Source: Puffinus mauretanicus (lineage: Eukaryota; Chordata; Aves; Procellariiformes; Procellariidae). Taken from it: a stretch of 64,000 bases of DNA. The stretch covers positions 372,001 through 436,000 of the forward strand of contig JAJKFH010002480.1 in assembly GCA_023333565.1 (NCBI GenBank), given 5' to 3'. The translations under genes and the position numbers were made by a program. This document shows positions 36,660-48,660 of the stretch, piece by piece; positions within the stretch are counted from its first letter, which is position 1; every line of letters begins with the position of its first letter. A model generated the notes under the pieces. That model did not search any database. It was not told the origin of the DNA and was given only the letters and a program-made list of their open reading frames with translations.

Positions 36660-37264
36660 TGAAGCCCAGCGGCAGCCCCGGCCTTCGCAAGCGCCACCCC
36701 GCGCAACCAGCCTGGAGTTCCCTGGCACCCGCTCCCCGCCCGGCGCCGACGGGGCTGGGTGGGCGCAGCCTCGGCCCCGAAGTTACCCCCTTGTGAGTAA
36801 CGCCCAGAGGCTGTAAGACCTTGTGGGGCCCCTGAAGACGTGCTCTTTCTTTCTCTGGACAGGGTCTCTCTCTCCACCAAAGGCGCCTGCCAGGGAGCCA
36901 GGAACAGGAACACGGCTTAGGCAGCCCCTGGCCCCCCGGCTGTGCCTGGGCGTTGGGAGGATGCAGAGGACCGTCCCCGCTCAGCTCAGACCGGCTGTGC
37001 AGCCGCTCACAGCTCAGCCGTGTCTCCGGGAGGTAGGGCTGGACAGCAGGAGCCCTCTCCAGCCTCCTGGTAAAGCTTGGTGCTCCAGGCGGAGTTGGAC
37101 CCCGTCTGCCTCGCATGTGCCACCAGCCTGGCGTCTGGCCCTTGGAGAGAGCTGGGACCTGCTCGGCACTGCCGAGCCCACTGCCGGGCCAGAGAGGTCA
37201 GCGAGCCCGGGGGGGACAGAGAAACAGCGACCTGCCGGCGTTAGTTTGCAGCAGTTGGGCAGTT
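36660..37264. promoter_or_regulatory. GC- and CpG-rich block left of the minisatellite
   Basis: A hand count gives about 39 CpG in 600 bases at roughly 64% GC, an observed/expected ratio near 0.6. This is borderline for a CpG island, and densest at 36660-36780. Overlapping open frames in several phases reflect composition. No promoter element or exon is recognised. Confidence 0.4.
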
Positions 37265-37549
37265 GGCTCAGGTGAGTGGGGCTCAGGCAAGCGGGGCTCA
37301 GGCAAGCGGGGCTCAGGCGAGTGGGGCTCAGGCGAGTGGGGCTCAGGTGAGTGGGGCCCAGGTGAGTGGGGCCCAGGCAAGCAGGGCTCAGGTGAGTGGG
37401 GCTCAGGTGAGTGGGGCTCAGGCAAGCAGGGCTCAGGCAAGCGGGGCTCAGGCGAGTGGGGCTCAGGTGAGTGGGGCCCAGGTGAGTGGGGCCCAGGCAA
37501 GCGGGGCTCAGGCAAGCGAGGCTTAGCCGAGTGGGGCTCAGCCGACAGG
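37265..37549 (+). repeat. 15-bp minisatellite, 19 units
   Basis: Nineteen tandem units of the form GGCTCAGGYRAGYGG fill exactly 285 bases. Variants fall into three classes at positions 9-13: TGAGT, CGAGT and CAAGC. Four units (starting 37355, 37370, 37475 and 37490) carry GGCCC in place of GGCTC. Units 1-8 and 10-16 repeat the same order of variants apart from one extra CGAGT unit in the first block, so a multi-unit duplication created much of the array. The last three units (from 37505) are degenerate, as expected at an array edge. Because 15 is divisible by three and no unit contains a stop, frames are open on both strands through the array. The apparent five-residue protein repeats (such as SGAQA) are artefacts. 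Confidence 0.95.
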
Positions 37550-40500
37550 ACCCAGCTTCCGGCTTGGCTGCAGAATTTTTGAAAGAGAAAGTCCGTGACA
37601 GAGGTGACAAACGTGAAGCTGTTTAACGTCTGTGAGGGTTGAAGAGTTCATGGTGACAGCTGAGATAACACTGTGCCTGGCTCCGGGCCCCGAGCCCTCC
37701 CTGCACCGCCGGCCTTCTCCTCCTCCTGGAGCGAGCGCCCAGCTGCCTCACCCCACCATTAACCACGTGTGGCTTCAGCGTGACTTAAAAGTAACAGCTA
37801 TGCATAAAATCGGTACATAATTATTATATAATATGACATGGAAGTACAGGAGGTCTAGAAATAAACTCTGTGCCTTTTTGAATTAACCTGTCGGCTCTCT
37901 GAACAGCTAGAAAAAAATTCTTAATACTCGTGGTAGTCAGTCACGTTTTCTTCCTCTTTGTTCTGTTTTGATCAATAATTGCTTTCAGCACTCCTTGTGC
38001 CCAGCCGTGGGAGGAGGCGTGCTCAGAGCTCCGGCCCCCTTCCCCGGGGCCCTCGGTCCTGCCGGCAGCGCAGGGGATGCCGAGGAGACACCACCTCCAC
38101 CGCGGCTCCTCTGGGCAGGCGGCGGGGATGCCAATTGCCTCGCGAGAAGCTCCTGGCATTGCCCTACACAAGACAGGTTCACCTTGTGTGCAGCACCTAC
38201 CCGTTTTGGCACCAGCCTCCTCGCCATCAACCCCCCGCCCCGCACCCCCCCAGGCAGGTGCCAGCTCCTGCTGCTGCTTTCTTCACTGTGGCACTGGCGG
38301 GATGTGTCCATGCCGAAGGTCCTCCTCACCCGCTGCGGGGCTCCTGGCTTTTCCCCTTCTCCTTCAACTCCCCGACTCTGAATGTTTCTGCGCATCGCTC
38401 CCCTCCAGTATCACCCTGGTGTTGTCCCTGGACTTCAGCTCGTTCTGCGGGGAGCCACGAGCTCTCTGGGAGCAGAGGGATGGGAAACGTACCCTTGTGG
38501 CACCTCTAGAAGGTGGCACAGCACGGTAAGTTTAAAGGCATTTTCCGAGGAAATTAGGGACAGTCCCAAGTAAAAGGCTCAGCAGAGGACTGCCATTGAC
38601 GCTTGGCTACCACCAGCGCCAGCTCCAGGCAGAGGAACGGCTGGACCAGGATGCCACCTGTGGAGGATAAAAGCCTCATGGGCCCTTTTAGCAAACTCCT
38701 CCGATGTCCCAGAGCTTTAACTAGAAACTGTGACTGGAAACCTGTGCCAGACAGACAGCGCTGCCCGCTCGCTCCATCACTCAGAGCCTGGGCCCGTCTC
38801 GCTCCCCGCTGCTCCCCAGCCCCACCGCCTCCCCGCAGCGCAGAGGAGACACGAGAGGTTCAGCTCCCACCAAAATGAGGGCGAGCTGCGCTACTGGGAA
38901 CGATGGCTGAGCTTGCCCAGCATTTAGCCTATACCAGTCTGTTGCCTTGCACGCAAAAAGTGCAGAATTCGGTCAGCTTTCAGATTTGTTTTTTTTTTAA
39001 CACTTGTAAAAGAAGTCCTTAGGAATACAATTTAAAATACATTGTGGACAAAACTTTTCCGTAGCAAACTTTTAAAGAGATTTTACAGAATTGTGTTAGA
39101 GTAATTGTGGAATTATGATTGAGGTAACTCAGGAAAGAAATACAGATGGAAGGGAAAAAACAGTATATCCATTCAAATAATAATAAGGTGGGGATGAGAA
39201 TAAAGGTAAGTTTTAGAGAGATGAGTAATATGTACCAGAGAGATGAAGGACTGGCACAAGTCCTCTGGATGATCAGAGTTTGTCGGGGTCTTCAGTCGGG
39301 GCAGCCCTGAAAAAGCCATAGGCTATTGCAGCAGACTGGGGCCAGTTTCAGATGGGTGCAGAGCTGTGCTGGTCTGTGTTACACAGGCTGCACTCACGGC
39401 TCCGAGGCTTTCACAGCTCTGCTATCTCGCTGCTTATGGCTTGAAGCGGCGCCAGTACCACCTCTGGCTATAGGGAGAAAAAGTCCATTGAACCGCGTTG
39501 CCTCTTTGCTAGACAAAACCCAGAAAGATGACTCACAGCTGAAATGTGAGGGTTTTCCTGACAACTTCCAAACAGTTCCTTCATTTCATGCCTGGACATC
39601 TATCAGTGAATTTCCAAAATAATAGGTAAAGAGCGACAATTACGAATCAAAATACCTGGTGCTTCCTTTGCACACCACAGAAGCTTTCCGTAGAGCTTTG
39701 TGCACGTTGCACCAGGTGGGAGAACAGTCGCTGTGTGACTCTTTCATCGGCTAAAATCTGTGCCATTAGAGGACAGCTGAGTCTCTAGTTAGAACTTTGT
39801 GAAACTCTAATGAAAAACACACAGAATACCAGAACACAGTAACATCCAGTGAAGGTGCAGGCGTGAACCCAATGTGCTAAGGCAGTCACTGCTTAAATAA
39901 GGATACTGTTCAGCAGGACGTCTTTCCTGATGCTATTCCTGAGACCAGAGACCCACGACGTTAGAGTCAGCGTATGAAAGCAGATCTGTCTCCCAGCTTG
40001 TTTACACAGACTCTCACATCCGTGAGCGTCAGTGATCACTCGGAGCAGTGGCTCTAAATATCCACAACTAGCACCACATCCCTCTTTCGGAGAAGTGTTT
40101 TGAAACACTCGTCCAGACTTTTCAGCAAGGAGCGACAATTATCAGAAGGGGAATAGCAACACAAAATTAGAAAAAAGCAAGCTATGGTGGAAGGAGTAGA
40201 CTACCTGAATCCTCAGCTGCATGTCAGAGATTTATCGTGCTCTTAACGGAGTCTCAGCTACATTTCTGCAGGCAGAAGGCCCAGAGACTGGATATGTTTC
40301 AATGGCTGTGTACTTCTCATTGGTTCAGTCTTGGGGGAGCAGCTGTAGCTATCTCAGCAACGGCAAGGCCACGTGGTGAAGAGCTGAGTCACTCTAACAT
40401 GCTTCTTCCCTCTTCATGCATACTTTGAATCCAACCCAGAGACATTTTTTGCTGCCTCATCCTCACTGGGTCCCTGCTAGAGATCAGTCTTGTTTTTTTT

Positions 40501-40817
40501 CCCTGGCTTCTCTATAATTATAGAGCATGAAGCTGGTAAATGGGATACAGGATTGCTGCTGGCCAATTCCCTGGGCTGAAGACGTGCAGGCAGAGGCAGG
40601 GCTGTTCATACTGACTCTTGTGAAGGACAGTATTCAGTTCCTTAGTAAATCTATCATGGTGCAGTCAGATGATGATTCATGTGCAGTGGTGGACTGAACT
40701 GCACACCCGAAGCTCTTACGACCGCATCACTATCTTGGAGGTTGCTGTCCCTAAAGCAAGAACAGATGTGTAGGACACACAGCAGCCTCTGAAAAGCCAC
40801 ACTTTATAGCCTGGTGT
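37550..40817. other. GC-rich then AT-rich unique DNA, no gene recognised
   Basis: The stretch 37980-38880 is GC-rich with moderate CpG (14 CpG in 37981-38160) and open in several frames on both strands. No domain is recognised and no frame clearly dominates. After about 38940 the composition turns AT-rich and stays so for most of the remaining window. A T10 tract lies near 38989-38998. Confidence 0.45.
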
Positions 40818-41650
40818 ACGATGTAACACAGACCATACTGCAATCAGACCAAGGCCCCTATTAGTCTGGTGTCCTCTCTCCCAACCCAGCTGCAAGCAGA
40901 TACCTACAAAACAGTAAGAAAATGGCAAACATATCTGCTATTTTTCCCCTGCTCATATTCCAGCCTTTAATATTTTCAGTTCAGGGGATTTTATGGTCTT
41001 TTTGGTAATTGCCACTGGCTCTGTTCCACATACTTGTCCATTTTCCCCTTGAGTCCCTGAGAAATTTTTGCATGTTTTTGCAAATGCCCTTTGCAAAGCA
41101 TTCTGCAGGGCTAGTGCTGCTGTATGAGGGAATGACCGCCTCTGACTTGCTTTGAACCTGGCTCTTATGATCCTTTGCTCTTTGTAGGCACCCTTATCCA
41201 CCCTGTTAATGGCTTCTAGCATGTTGCCTTTCTCTGAATCTTTTCCAGTTCTAATGTATTTGTTGGAGATGAGGCGACCAGAACTGCAAACAGTGCTCAT
41301 TGTGTGGCTGAACCCTGGATTTGTATCCTACCATAATTTTGTCTTCTGTTTTGGTCCCCTAATAATTGCCAGGGTTAAATTTGTTGGGTTTTTTGACCAC
41401 TGCAGAGCACTGAGCTGATGTTTTCACACTATCTAGCACAAGCTCGAGGCCTCACTCCTGCCTGGTAATGGTCAGCTCATTTTTTATAGGTGAAGCTATA
41501 ATTTTTTCTAGTTACATCACTTTACAGTTATATGCATTAAATATAATTTGCTGTTGTATTGCCCTGTACTCAGTTTTGCTAGGGTCTTATGCATTTCTTC
41601 GTAGTCAACTCTTACTACTGCAATATATTGAAATAAGTGCTAGTAATCTT
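40818..41650 (-). mobile_element. Ancient CR1/L3-like LINE copy, minus strand
   Basis: On the minus strand, the sequence around 41300-41240 reads as the block 'CSSGR...RTGKDSEKGN' typical of turtle and crocodilian CR1 reverse-transcriptase C-termini. An AACAGGGTGGATAAGG segment and an AGAGCCAGGTTCAAAGCAAG segment follow in consensus order. The 3' end is kept at 40868-40820, with CTTGGTCTGATTGCAGTATG in minus reading, matching the ending CTTTGGTCTGACCCAGTATG of that group. To the right, CACTGAGCTGATGTTTTCA (41409-41427 in plus reading) and further blocks to about 41650 belong to the same ORF. The copy is full of stops and small indels and is much older than the copy at 27683-28096. Family naming is from memory. 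Confidence 0.8.
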
Positions 41651-42189
41651 TAATGCGCTGGGCTGTAAGCTGCACTGACTCAGGAGCTGCTAGAAGTCCT
41701 GTTCAGCATTTTCCCTCCAGGGTTAGCAACATCCAAGAGAGTCAAGGCAGGAAACTGGACATGGTTACAGCATCACTCATCTCAGTTTAATTTACTGTCA
41801 GATGTAAATCAATGCCTTAATCCCACTGTGATAAAAATCTTTATGATCTCTGCACTGGATAAAGCTGTTTGGTCAGACCAAGTAGTCAATTTTAAACTAG
41901 TCACTATAATCCTCTTTTTCACCAATTAGGTGATTATGTAATCACTGTATATACTAGATCTCACCAGGAAATCATTATTCTATAACGTTAGCTGCAACAC
42001 TAAAATTACTTTGGACTTTGCTAGAATACATGATGGAGTTGTTAGTTTGCTTCATTCTCGCATCACAAACTCTGCTGACACATAACATACAAAGCTAAGT
42101 TTCTTTGCGCTGTTACGTGAACAAAAAAGATTAGAGTAGCATCTTTTTCAAGAATGATGAGCAAGCATCTTTACTTAGATGAAGACGGG
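41651..42189. other. Unique DNA, no gene recognised
   Basis: AT-rich; nothing recognisable is seen. Part of this may be further decayed sequence upstream of the ancient CR1. Confidence 0.5.
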
Positions 42190-42305
42190 AAGTCTTGTGG
42201 TTAGACACCCACTTAGGAGCCACAGGACTTGGCTTGTTTCCAGTACTGAACAGATTTTTTGTATTATCTTTGAGCTCCAGCTTCCCCATTTAGGAATTTT
42301 GTGAA
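42190..42305 (+). mobile_element. MIR-type SINE fragment, plus strand
   Basis: MIR blocks occur in order: GTCTTGTGGTTAGACA near the start, GGAGCCACAGGACTTGG, TGTTTCCAGTACTGAACAGA, then CTTTGAGCTCCAGCTTCCCC followed by ATTTAGGAAT. These match the TGGTTAAGAGCA, GGAGCCAGACTGCCTGG, CTCTGCCACT and CTCAGTTTCCCCATCTGTAAAAT parts of the consensus. The copy is strongly diverged. Confidence 0.65.
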
Positions 42306-44169
42306 GTTCAAGTGATTCATATTTCCTAAATTGATTTCTTGCTTCCTCCTGTAACCATTTTGGCTGACTAGGCTTGTTCTTCTTCTCTTGCAACAACTAG
42401 ATTTAAATAGGAGTCAGCCTGGAAGAAATCAGTAGCACAGGATGCACTAGCTTTTACCGAGAGAACACCCCCAAGTGCATATATTTAAAGAATTAGAGTT
42501 TAACTGCGGTGTTACGGCACTGTCCACATAGAAGGTCAACTTCACTTTTCTCAGCTGACACAAATCTGTTCAGTTCAGAAAAGCCGGGGACCGGCAGACA
42601 ACCGCTGTGATGAAATGCATTTTCCTCTTGGTTAGGGATATGCAAAGCTCCTGTAAAGGAATGAGTAACATGCTCTTCTCCCGGTGCGTTATAGCAGCTT
42701 TCCAAGGATCAACCCATGCGAATAAAAGAACTCAGGAGACAAATACCATGAGTCTTTAGACCCCTCACTTATGCCCAGGAAACTTTATCAGTAACATACA
42801 TAGTGATGAGAACCTCCTTTGCATTCCTCCTGGCACATCTACTGAAGGATATGATTCAGAGATGGCCTCTTATTGTGGACAGGATGGCATTTCTTAGCTT
42901 TCACAATAACCAGACATTAAAACATAGATGACTGTACCAGAGCAGCCCTTTTTTTTGAATGGCAGTGATAACATTTGGCACATACCTCACGTTTCCAACA
43001 AAAAGCCCTCGTTGCATTAACTCAGAACAGAGTACAACATGTGCTTCCTCTTCCTCCTGATGTTGCCATTTCCCACCACACTGCAGTGCAGGGCAGGCGC
43101 TTGCAGTGACTCTGGGTACTGCATGGGGGAATACATTCCCAAGAGGCTGTCGGCACCGTGTATTCAATCCCTCCACGTCAGCAGACCTGGGTTAGTGACA
43201 AGACAGATAAAAGAATAAGGCCCAAAGTCGGCAGACACCCAGTGCAACCGCTGAGGATGTCTGCTTTCAGTAGCTGAATCTGGCTGGCTTTTTTAAGGAA
43301 CCCAAAATCCTGTCTGGTAGTAAACAGATCCTTAAGTTACCACACAGAAAAAGAAAAAAACCCAAACATCAATCACCTAGCCAAGTTTCTGGGATGGAAA
43401 ATCTCGGAAGTCTAGATGAGATGGATGCAGCACATCTCCTGCCTGGAATACCTGGGAGCATTTGTTGGTAGCATGCCTGATCGTGCACTGCGGGTCGGAC
43501 ACGGGGCCAAGCCCACAGCCGTTCCCCCGCCAGCCGCCTGATCCCTGTCCCTCCTTCTGGCTGCGGGAGCAGCAGGTGACGCCGGGGCGGGACAGCCGCC
43601 AAGCATTAGGAAAGGCCACTTACGCCTATGGTTCATTTCCCAGGCAAGGCATACCTCGTTCCCAGGTGCGAAGCACTGATGGTGGCCAGCGTGTCCACCG
43701 CCGCGCTGTGCCTGTTCTCAGGAGTGTGCTACAGCACTTCACGGCGGCGCGGGACACCGAGGGGGACTGTGAAAGCCAATGAAGTAAATAAGGTGAACAG
43801 CACCAAACTTTCCGGGTGGAAGCAATTTTGGTGCAATGTTGACCACCCATACTTCAGAGTCATTCTTTGCAGCGAGGCAATGTGGGCAGGCAGAGCAGCG
43901 TTCATGTATGGATTGTGTAGGTCCCTTTGGTATGCCACAGCTGAAGCACATACAAAGAAGAAAGAGAGACTCACAACTCAGTCGCAGGGCTGAAAAGGCG
44001 GTTTCAGATCTTGCCACAGCTTTGACTCGCAGTCTGACAGACTCCATACATTTCAAGCTGCAGAACTCAAGCTTTTCGTATTTCAGCTTTGCGAATGCTA
44101 GACAGTGTTTTTGCCGCGTTTCATCTGTCAGGTTTCTCAGTTTTATCCACTTTCCATCAGAGCAAATTA
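42306..44169. other. Unique DNA, no gene recognised
   Basis: A GC-rich patch at 43460-43600 carries frames on both strands without recognisable products. No repeat is recognised with confidence. Confidence 0.5.
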
Positions 44170-44290
44170 AACCCCTAATTCTGCTGCCTTTCCTCACTTG
44201 TAAATGGGTGTCAAGGAGGTCAGCTTCAGAGAGGCCGTACGAAGAGGAGGGTGGTAATAGCTGTGAAGTGCCCTGTCCGGTGAAGTCTCA
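44170..44290 (+). mobile_element. Possible MIR-type fragment, plus strand
   Basis: CTGCCTTTCCTCACTTGTAA followed by ATGGGTGTCAAGG resembles the MIR segment CTCAGTTTCCTCATCTGTAAAATGGG, and TAATAGCTGTGAAGTGCCCTG resembles the following TAATACATGTAAAGCGCCTAG. Only these two blocks match, so the call is tentative. Confidence 0.3.
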
Positions 44291-47200
44291 AATGAAAGAC
44301 AGGATGGCTGTGCAATGCATTAAAAAGTCTTTGAAAATGAAGATAATAACAAGGCAGGCCCATATCTTTTGCTAGTGTGTGAGATTCAGAATCGCTGCTG
44401 CTGAACAGCATTTCCATGCCAGGAATCTGCACCAGCTGCTACGGCCACAGATCAGCCCTTCAGTTGATACCAAAGCATGGGCTGTGCTCCAGTTCTCGGA
44501 CTCCTTCACCTCTGTATCACCAGGATTTCTTCAGCACAGCCATTAACAGCTCACACATACCTGCCACACCTTCCAGCACACGCCTCTGCATTCCTCGCCC
44601 TGCTCCAAGACATGCCTTCTTCACGGGCTCGCGCCCTCGGCGCTCACGTTCGCTGTCTGTCTTATTCATGTGGTCCTGTGAAGTGCTGCTAAGCTGCGGT
44701 CATGATGAATTTAGCCCACAGCAACCCTGTCCTTGCAAGAACGGATCTAGGGTAGATTATCCTGTCGCTTAACCAGTACTTTTTGGAAGTATTTTACAAC
44801 TTACATAAAGAAAGTAAGTGCTGGAAATACCTGATCTGTAGTGACAACCTCTGGACCTTACTACACACTAACATAAGCTAATGTCCGTCACTTAATGCGT
44901 TTTCGTCTGTTTGATCTGTGACCGGAACCTGCAAGCTTTCTCCCAGCCTTTTCTCAGCTTATAAGGCTTTTCCTACCATCTCTTACGTTTACCAAGTCTC
45001 CAGTTCCCAAGTGCTGTTGATATTTCCAGCTCTCAGAGTTTCTGTGACAGAGGCAGCCCTGTCTTCCAGGGGATGCAGTACCTGGTCGCTCTGACGGAAC
45101 AAGCTGGGGGTCACAGCACCTTGGCACAGCCGAAAAATGATCCCACCTTCCCCCCTTCTCGTTGTTGTTCTTACACGGCGCAGCAAATCAAAACCTCAGA
45201 TCGGCACAACTCCTATTGTTGCTTGATATGCGGTCTGGGGGAAAAAAAATCGAGCTCCTCATTTCCATACAGCAAGTGGGAACAAGCAGCAGTTGGCAAC
45301 TTTCTAGCCTTGGCCAAGGGCAAAGGAAATAGTTAATCTATCACTCCTTTGAAATACAAATCTCTCTGCTTCTTACCGGGGCAAGGGAAAGATCTGAGTC
45401 CTTGACTAATGTTAAAGTGCTCAGCTTAGGCTGGTTTCATTTCCCATTTTTCTGTTCTAGCCTCAAATTTTATGCCCTGATTCTTAGTTTAATCCTTTAT
45501 TTTTAAGGTTTACCTGGCATCAACTGCTTCTCAAAACTATTCATTCTGTCCATTAATTAGACTTACTAGCTGTTTACCTAACACGTTACCCGATTATAAT
45601 TAAAACAGTATTCTGTTCTGGAAAAAAAATTTAAGAAGTGACATCTCAAGAAGAGTTTGTTAGATTTGTAGGGTAGAGAAGGTGTCCCCAGGCTCTGGGT
45701 GGGAAAGATGTCTCACTGATTACCCTCGTTTCCTTCCAGTCACCTTTCTGCACATGCAGGTCCTGTTGACCATTAGATATGAGGGTCATGACAGGTTAAG
45801 GCATATATTTTGAGAACTTGTTCATGGTAAGTAAGACGTCGCTGACAGATTCACCTCAGCCCCTTCGCAAAAGAGCTTCGTTTAGGAGAGATGCCCGGGA
45901 AGAGGGATGGAGACACACACAGGAGTCGGAGGCTGTTTGGGCAGAGAAGCCCCTGTTGTCATCTGTGTGAAGGTTTGCAGTTCCTGCTGTGGGGCAGGTG
46001 CTCTGCAAGCCTTCCCGAGGGAAGAATAACCCGGTGGTGGGAAAGGGCTTTTCCCTGGGCCTGACCCCGACCCACACCTGCTTTGAGGCTGTGGATTTTT
46101 TTGTTGGTTCACTGCAATACTGTTCTGACTTAGGAAACTGGCACACCTTGAGATGTGATATCACTTCTCTGATTACAGCAGAAACTCTTCTGACCACACA
46201 CCAGTGCAAGGCTTGCCCACTTTCTCAGATTTATTTTCTACGCTGAGCTTTGCAGTCTTACATCCATGCTATATTGGCATACACAAAACTGCACTTTAAA
46301 AGTGGCCAGTCTGTTTTCATTGAAAAAACTCCTTCCTTCTGGTATTTTTGCTAGCATCAGTCCCCAGAACACAATCCCTCACACAGGGAACTTGTTTCCC
46401 ACTGATGTGCCAGGCAAAAGTTCATGGCTTTGTCTTGTGAAAATGAAGTCTTGATTATTCATGCAGTTCCCAATGAGTCACTCCACACCCTTGAATTATT
46501 TCTGACAGATGTAAAATGCCTTCTGCTGAATTCCTACTCCAAAGAGCCTTTTGCATGACCGGTTTATCAGTGAATGCGAGCAGACTCATGATCTACAGTG
46601 CTTCATCATCATGGCATGTGTAACACTAAACATGATGACTAGGGAAACCAGACCCACCTATTTTTTGCCATAGGCTCACAGCCCCCCAGAATCTCCCGGC
46701 AGCCACACAGGGACATTCATGCAGGGCAGGTGTGTGTGTGCAGGGAGACCCTGTATTACCCTGTGGATCTCAACACAGCTATGCAGATGAAAGAAAATTG
46801 ATTGGCTGAGGGTATATGAATTCACTCGCAGGGATGATATGGAGACTGAAGTACTAACCTGAGGGCCCATTTCTGTCGCTTTTCACTTTCTTGCTTTCTC
46901 TTTGCTGCCAACAGTGTGCTTACCACTGGCTAAATACTCAGCTGCGCTGCAAGTCTGTGCATGGTCACATCCTTGGGTGCGAGCAGTGGAGACCAGACCT
47001 TTTCAGCTGTGAGCTAAAGCTCAGCTCTGCTCCCTCAGCCTGCCGTGCTGACCGTACCTCCTTCAAGCTGGAAGTACGCTCTCTGCTGTGTTTACCCACA
47101 TACAGGGTTAGTAGACATCAGTACACAGTCAGGAGACGCAGATAAACTTTCCTCCACAGCCTGCAGAAGACAGGCGTAGGCTGTTTCCCAAAGGCTCTGT

Positions 47201-48620
47201 GGCTTCTTCCTGAAATGGGGGGTCCCCAGGCTGGCCTGAGGATTTTCACAGATCTGCTTTCTCTGACAAAGAAAAGCTCTTTTAGGGGCTCCAACATTGG
47301 GGGGACCTTCTCCAAACGAGAACCTCCTCCAAAGCAAGAAGGCAGCTGCAGTAAGGATGCCCTGAGGGGTACCGGCAGCTCGGAGCTCTCGCGTGCAGCT
47401 CCACTGTGCACCACTCCGTTACGAAGCAGGAACATACCCACGGTAATTCAACTGCTAACTTTGAGACAACGCTAACGCGGAGAGGTTTAGTCTGGTCAGA
47501 CGTAATCGTTATCCTGTACGTGACACTGCGTGTGCCTCACAAGAAATGGTGTGATTTCTTATAAAAGGGAGCTCTGCTGAGCAGCTGAGCACTCGCCGTC
47601 AGGAAAGACCACGAGGAAAGCCCTGTTGCCATACCTGCTGTTAGTGAAAGGGGCTGATGTGCTTTCACGGGCAGCTGCAAGCATTTCAATGGCATTCCCT
47701 AGCAGACGGCCAGTTCTGGCACAACATGAGGCTGAAGATATTACCTCTGCAATGTGAGATTTTAGGCTAGGATTCCACATTTTTCTCCTACAAAAATCTC
47801 TGTCACTGCAAAACACAACAGCACCCAAGACCATGTTAAGCAGTCATTTTAGCAATTCCGAAATCTGTTATTCATCTGGCTAATTAAAAAAAAACCTCCT
47901 CCCTTCTTTTTATTCACAGATGGTCATGATGATACCTTTTTGTTCCATAATTAATCATTTTTGTGTCAGGTTTGACTTATTTTAGGGAGTTAAACTGAGT
48001 GCGTCATTCAAGGAAATCTGTAATTGAGATACAAATCTCTGTGCATCTGGGCATCTGTGAAAGACCTCAAGATTTGTGCAGGTGACTAAGTATATGTTTT
48101 TAAACATATATTTTACTACCTTAAAGGCATCTACACAGGATGTTAGTAGAGGCTGATCTGTCATCTCTGTCTTGTCAGTAGGCCCACTGGATTCTGACAG
48201 CTGAATAGAGGCTATTAATTAGAACTGCCAGGTTTTGTCAGACTTTTGTCATACTCCCTAGATAATTCAGTCTTGTGCATTTCAAGCAGCTTCAGCGGGA
48301 ACATGACCAAACCTTTTCATTCCCCCCCTACATTCTGTGCCTCTCTTTCTAAGAAAGAGGATTTATTCCCGCAGTAATAACCCTTTGCATTTTTGGGGGT
48401 CGGCGTAACTCAGTGCTGCGTGAAGGAGCGCCCGCTGGCTCCTCGGGCTGGGAGCAGCTGTGCAAAGGTTCTGGTATTAACTCCCCACCCTCATGAAGGT
48501 TACAGAGGATAATGCCACAAGTTTTGCAGGAATAAAGAGCCTTTTTCTTGCTTTTCTAAGGAGGATCTATGCTAGAATAAGCAAACAAAAATTGAACCTG
48601 ATTTCACACCCCTCTGCTCC
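44291..48620. other. Unique DNA, no gene recognised
   Basis: Mixed composition with small GC-richer patches (45890-46080 and 47210-47420). A short GT repeat (GTGTGTGTGTG) lies at about 46730-46740. No coding exon, RNA gene or repeat family is recognised. Confidence 0.5.
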
Positions 48621-48660
48621 CACAGCTATCCTCACTGGAGTCAGTAACTCTGCTCATGTG
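48621..48660 (+). repeat. Possible copy of an ancient sauropsid dispersed motif
   Basis: CTCACTGGAGTCAGTAACTC followed by TGCTCATGTG resembles a motif, CATTGAAGTCAATGGGACTA then CTCATGTGAG, that I recall as frequent in turtle and crocodilian DNA. The family name is not certain. See also 55757-55800, 61633-61685 and 63882-63942. Confidence 0.3.

Noticed and set aside
37265..37549. Immunoglobulin switch-like region or CRISPR array
   Set aside because: The GGGGCTCAGG units lack the AGCT-rich hotspot pattern of switch regions. A CRISPR array needs unique spacers, and this is a plain tandem repeat in a bird genome.
37014..37610. Long frames through the minisatellite on both strands, giving 5-residue protein repeats
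   Set aside because: A 15-bp stop-free unit leaves frames open on both strands automatically. The products are pure repeats with no supporting gene structure.
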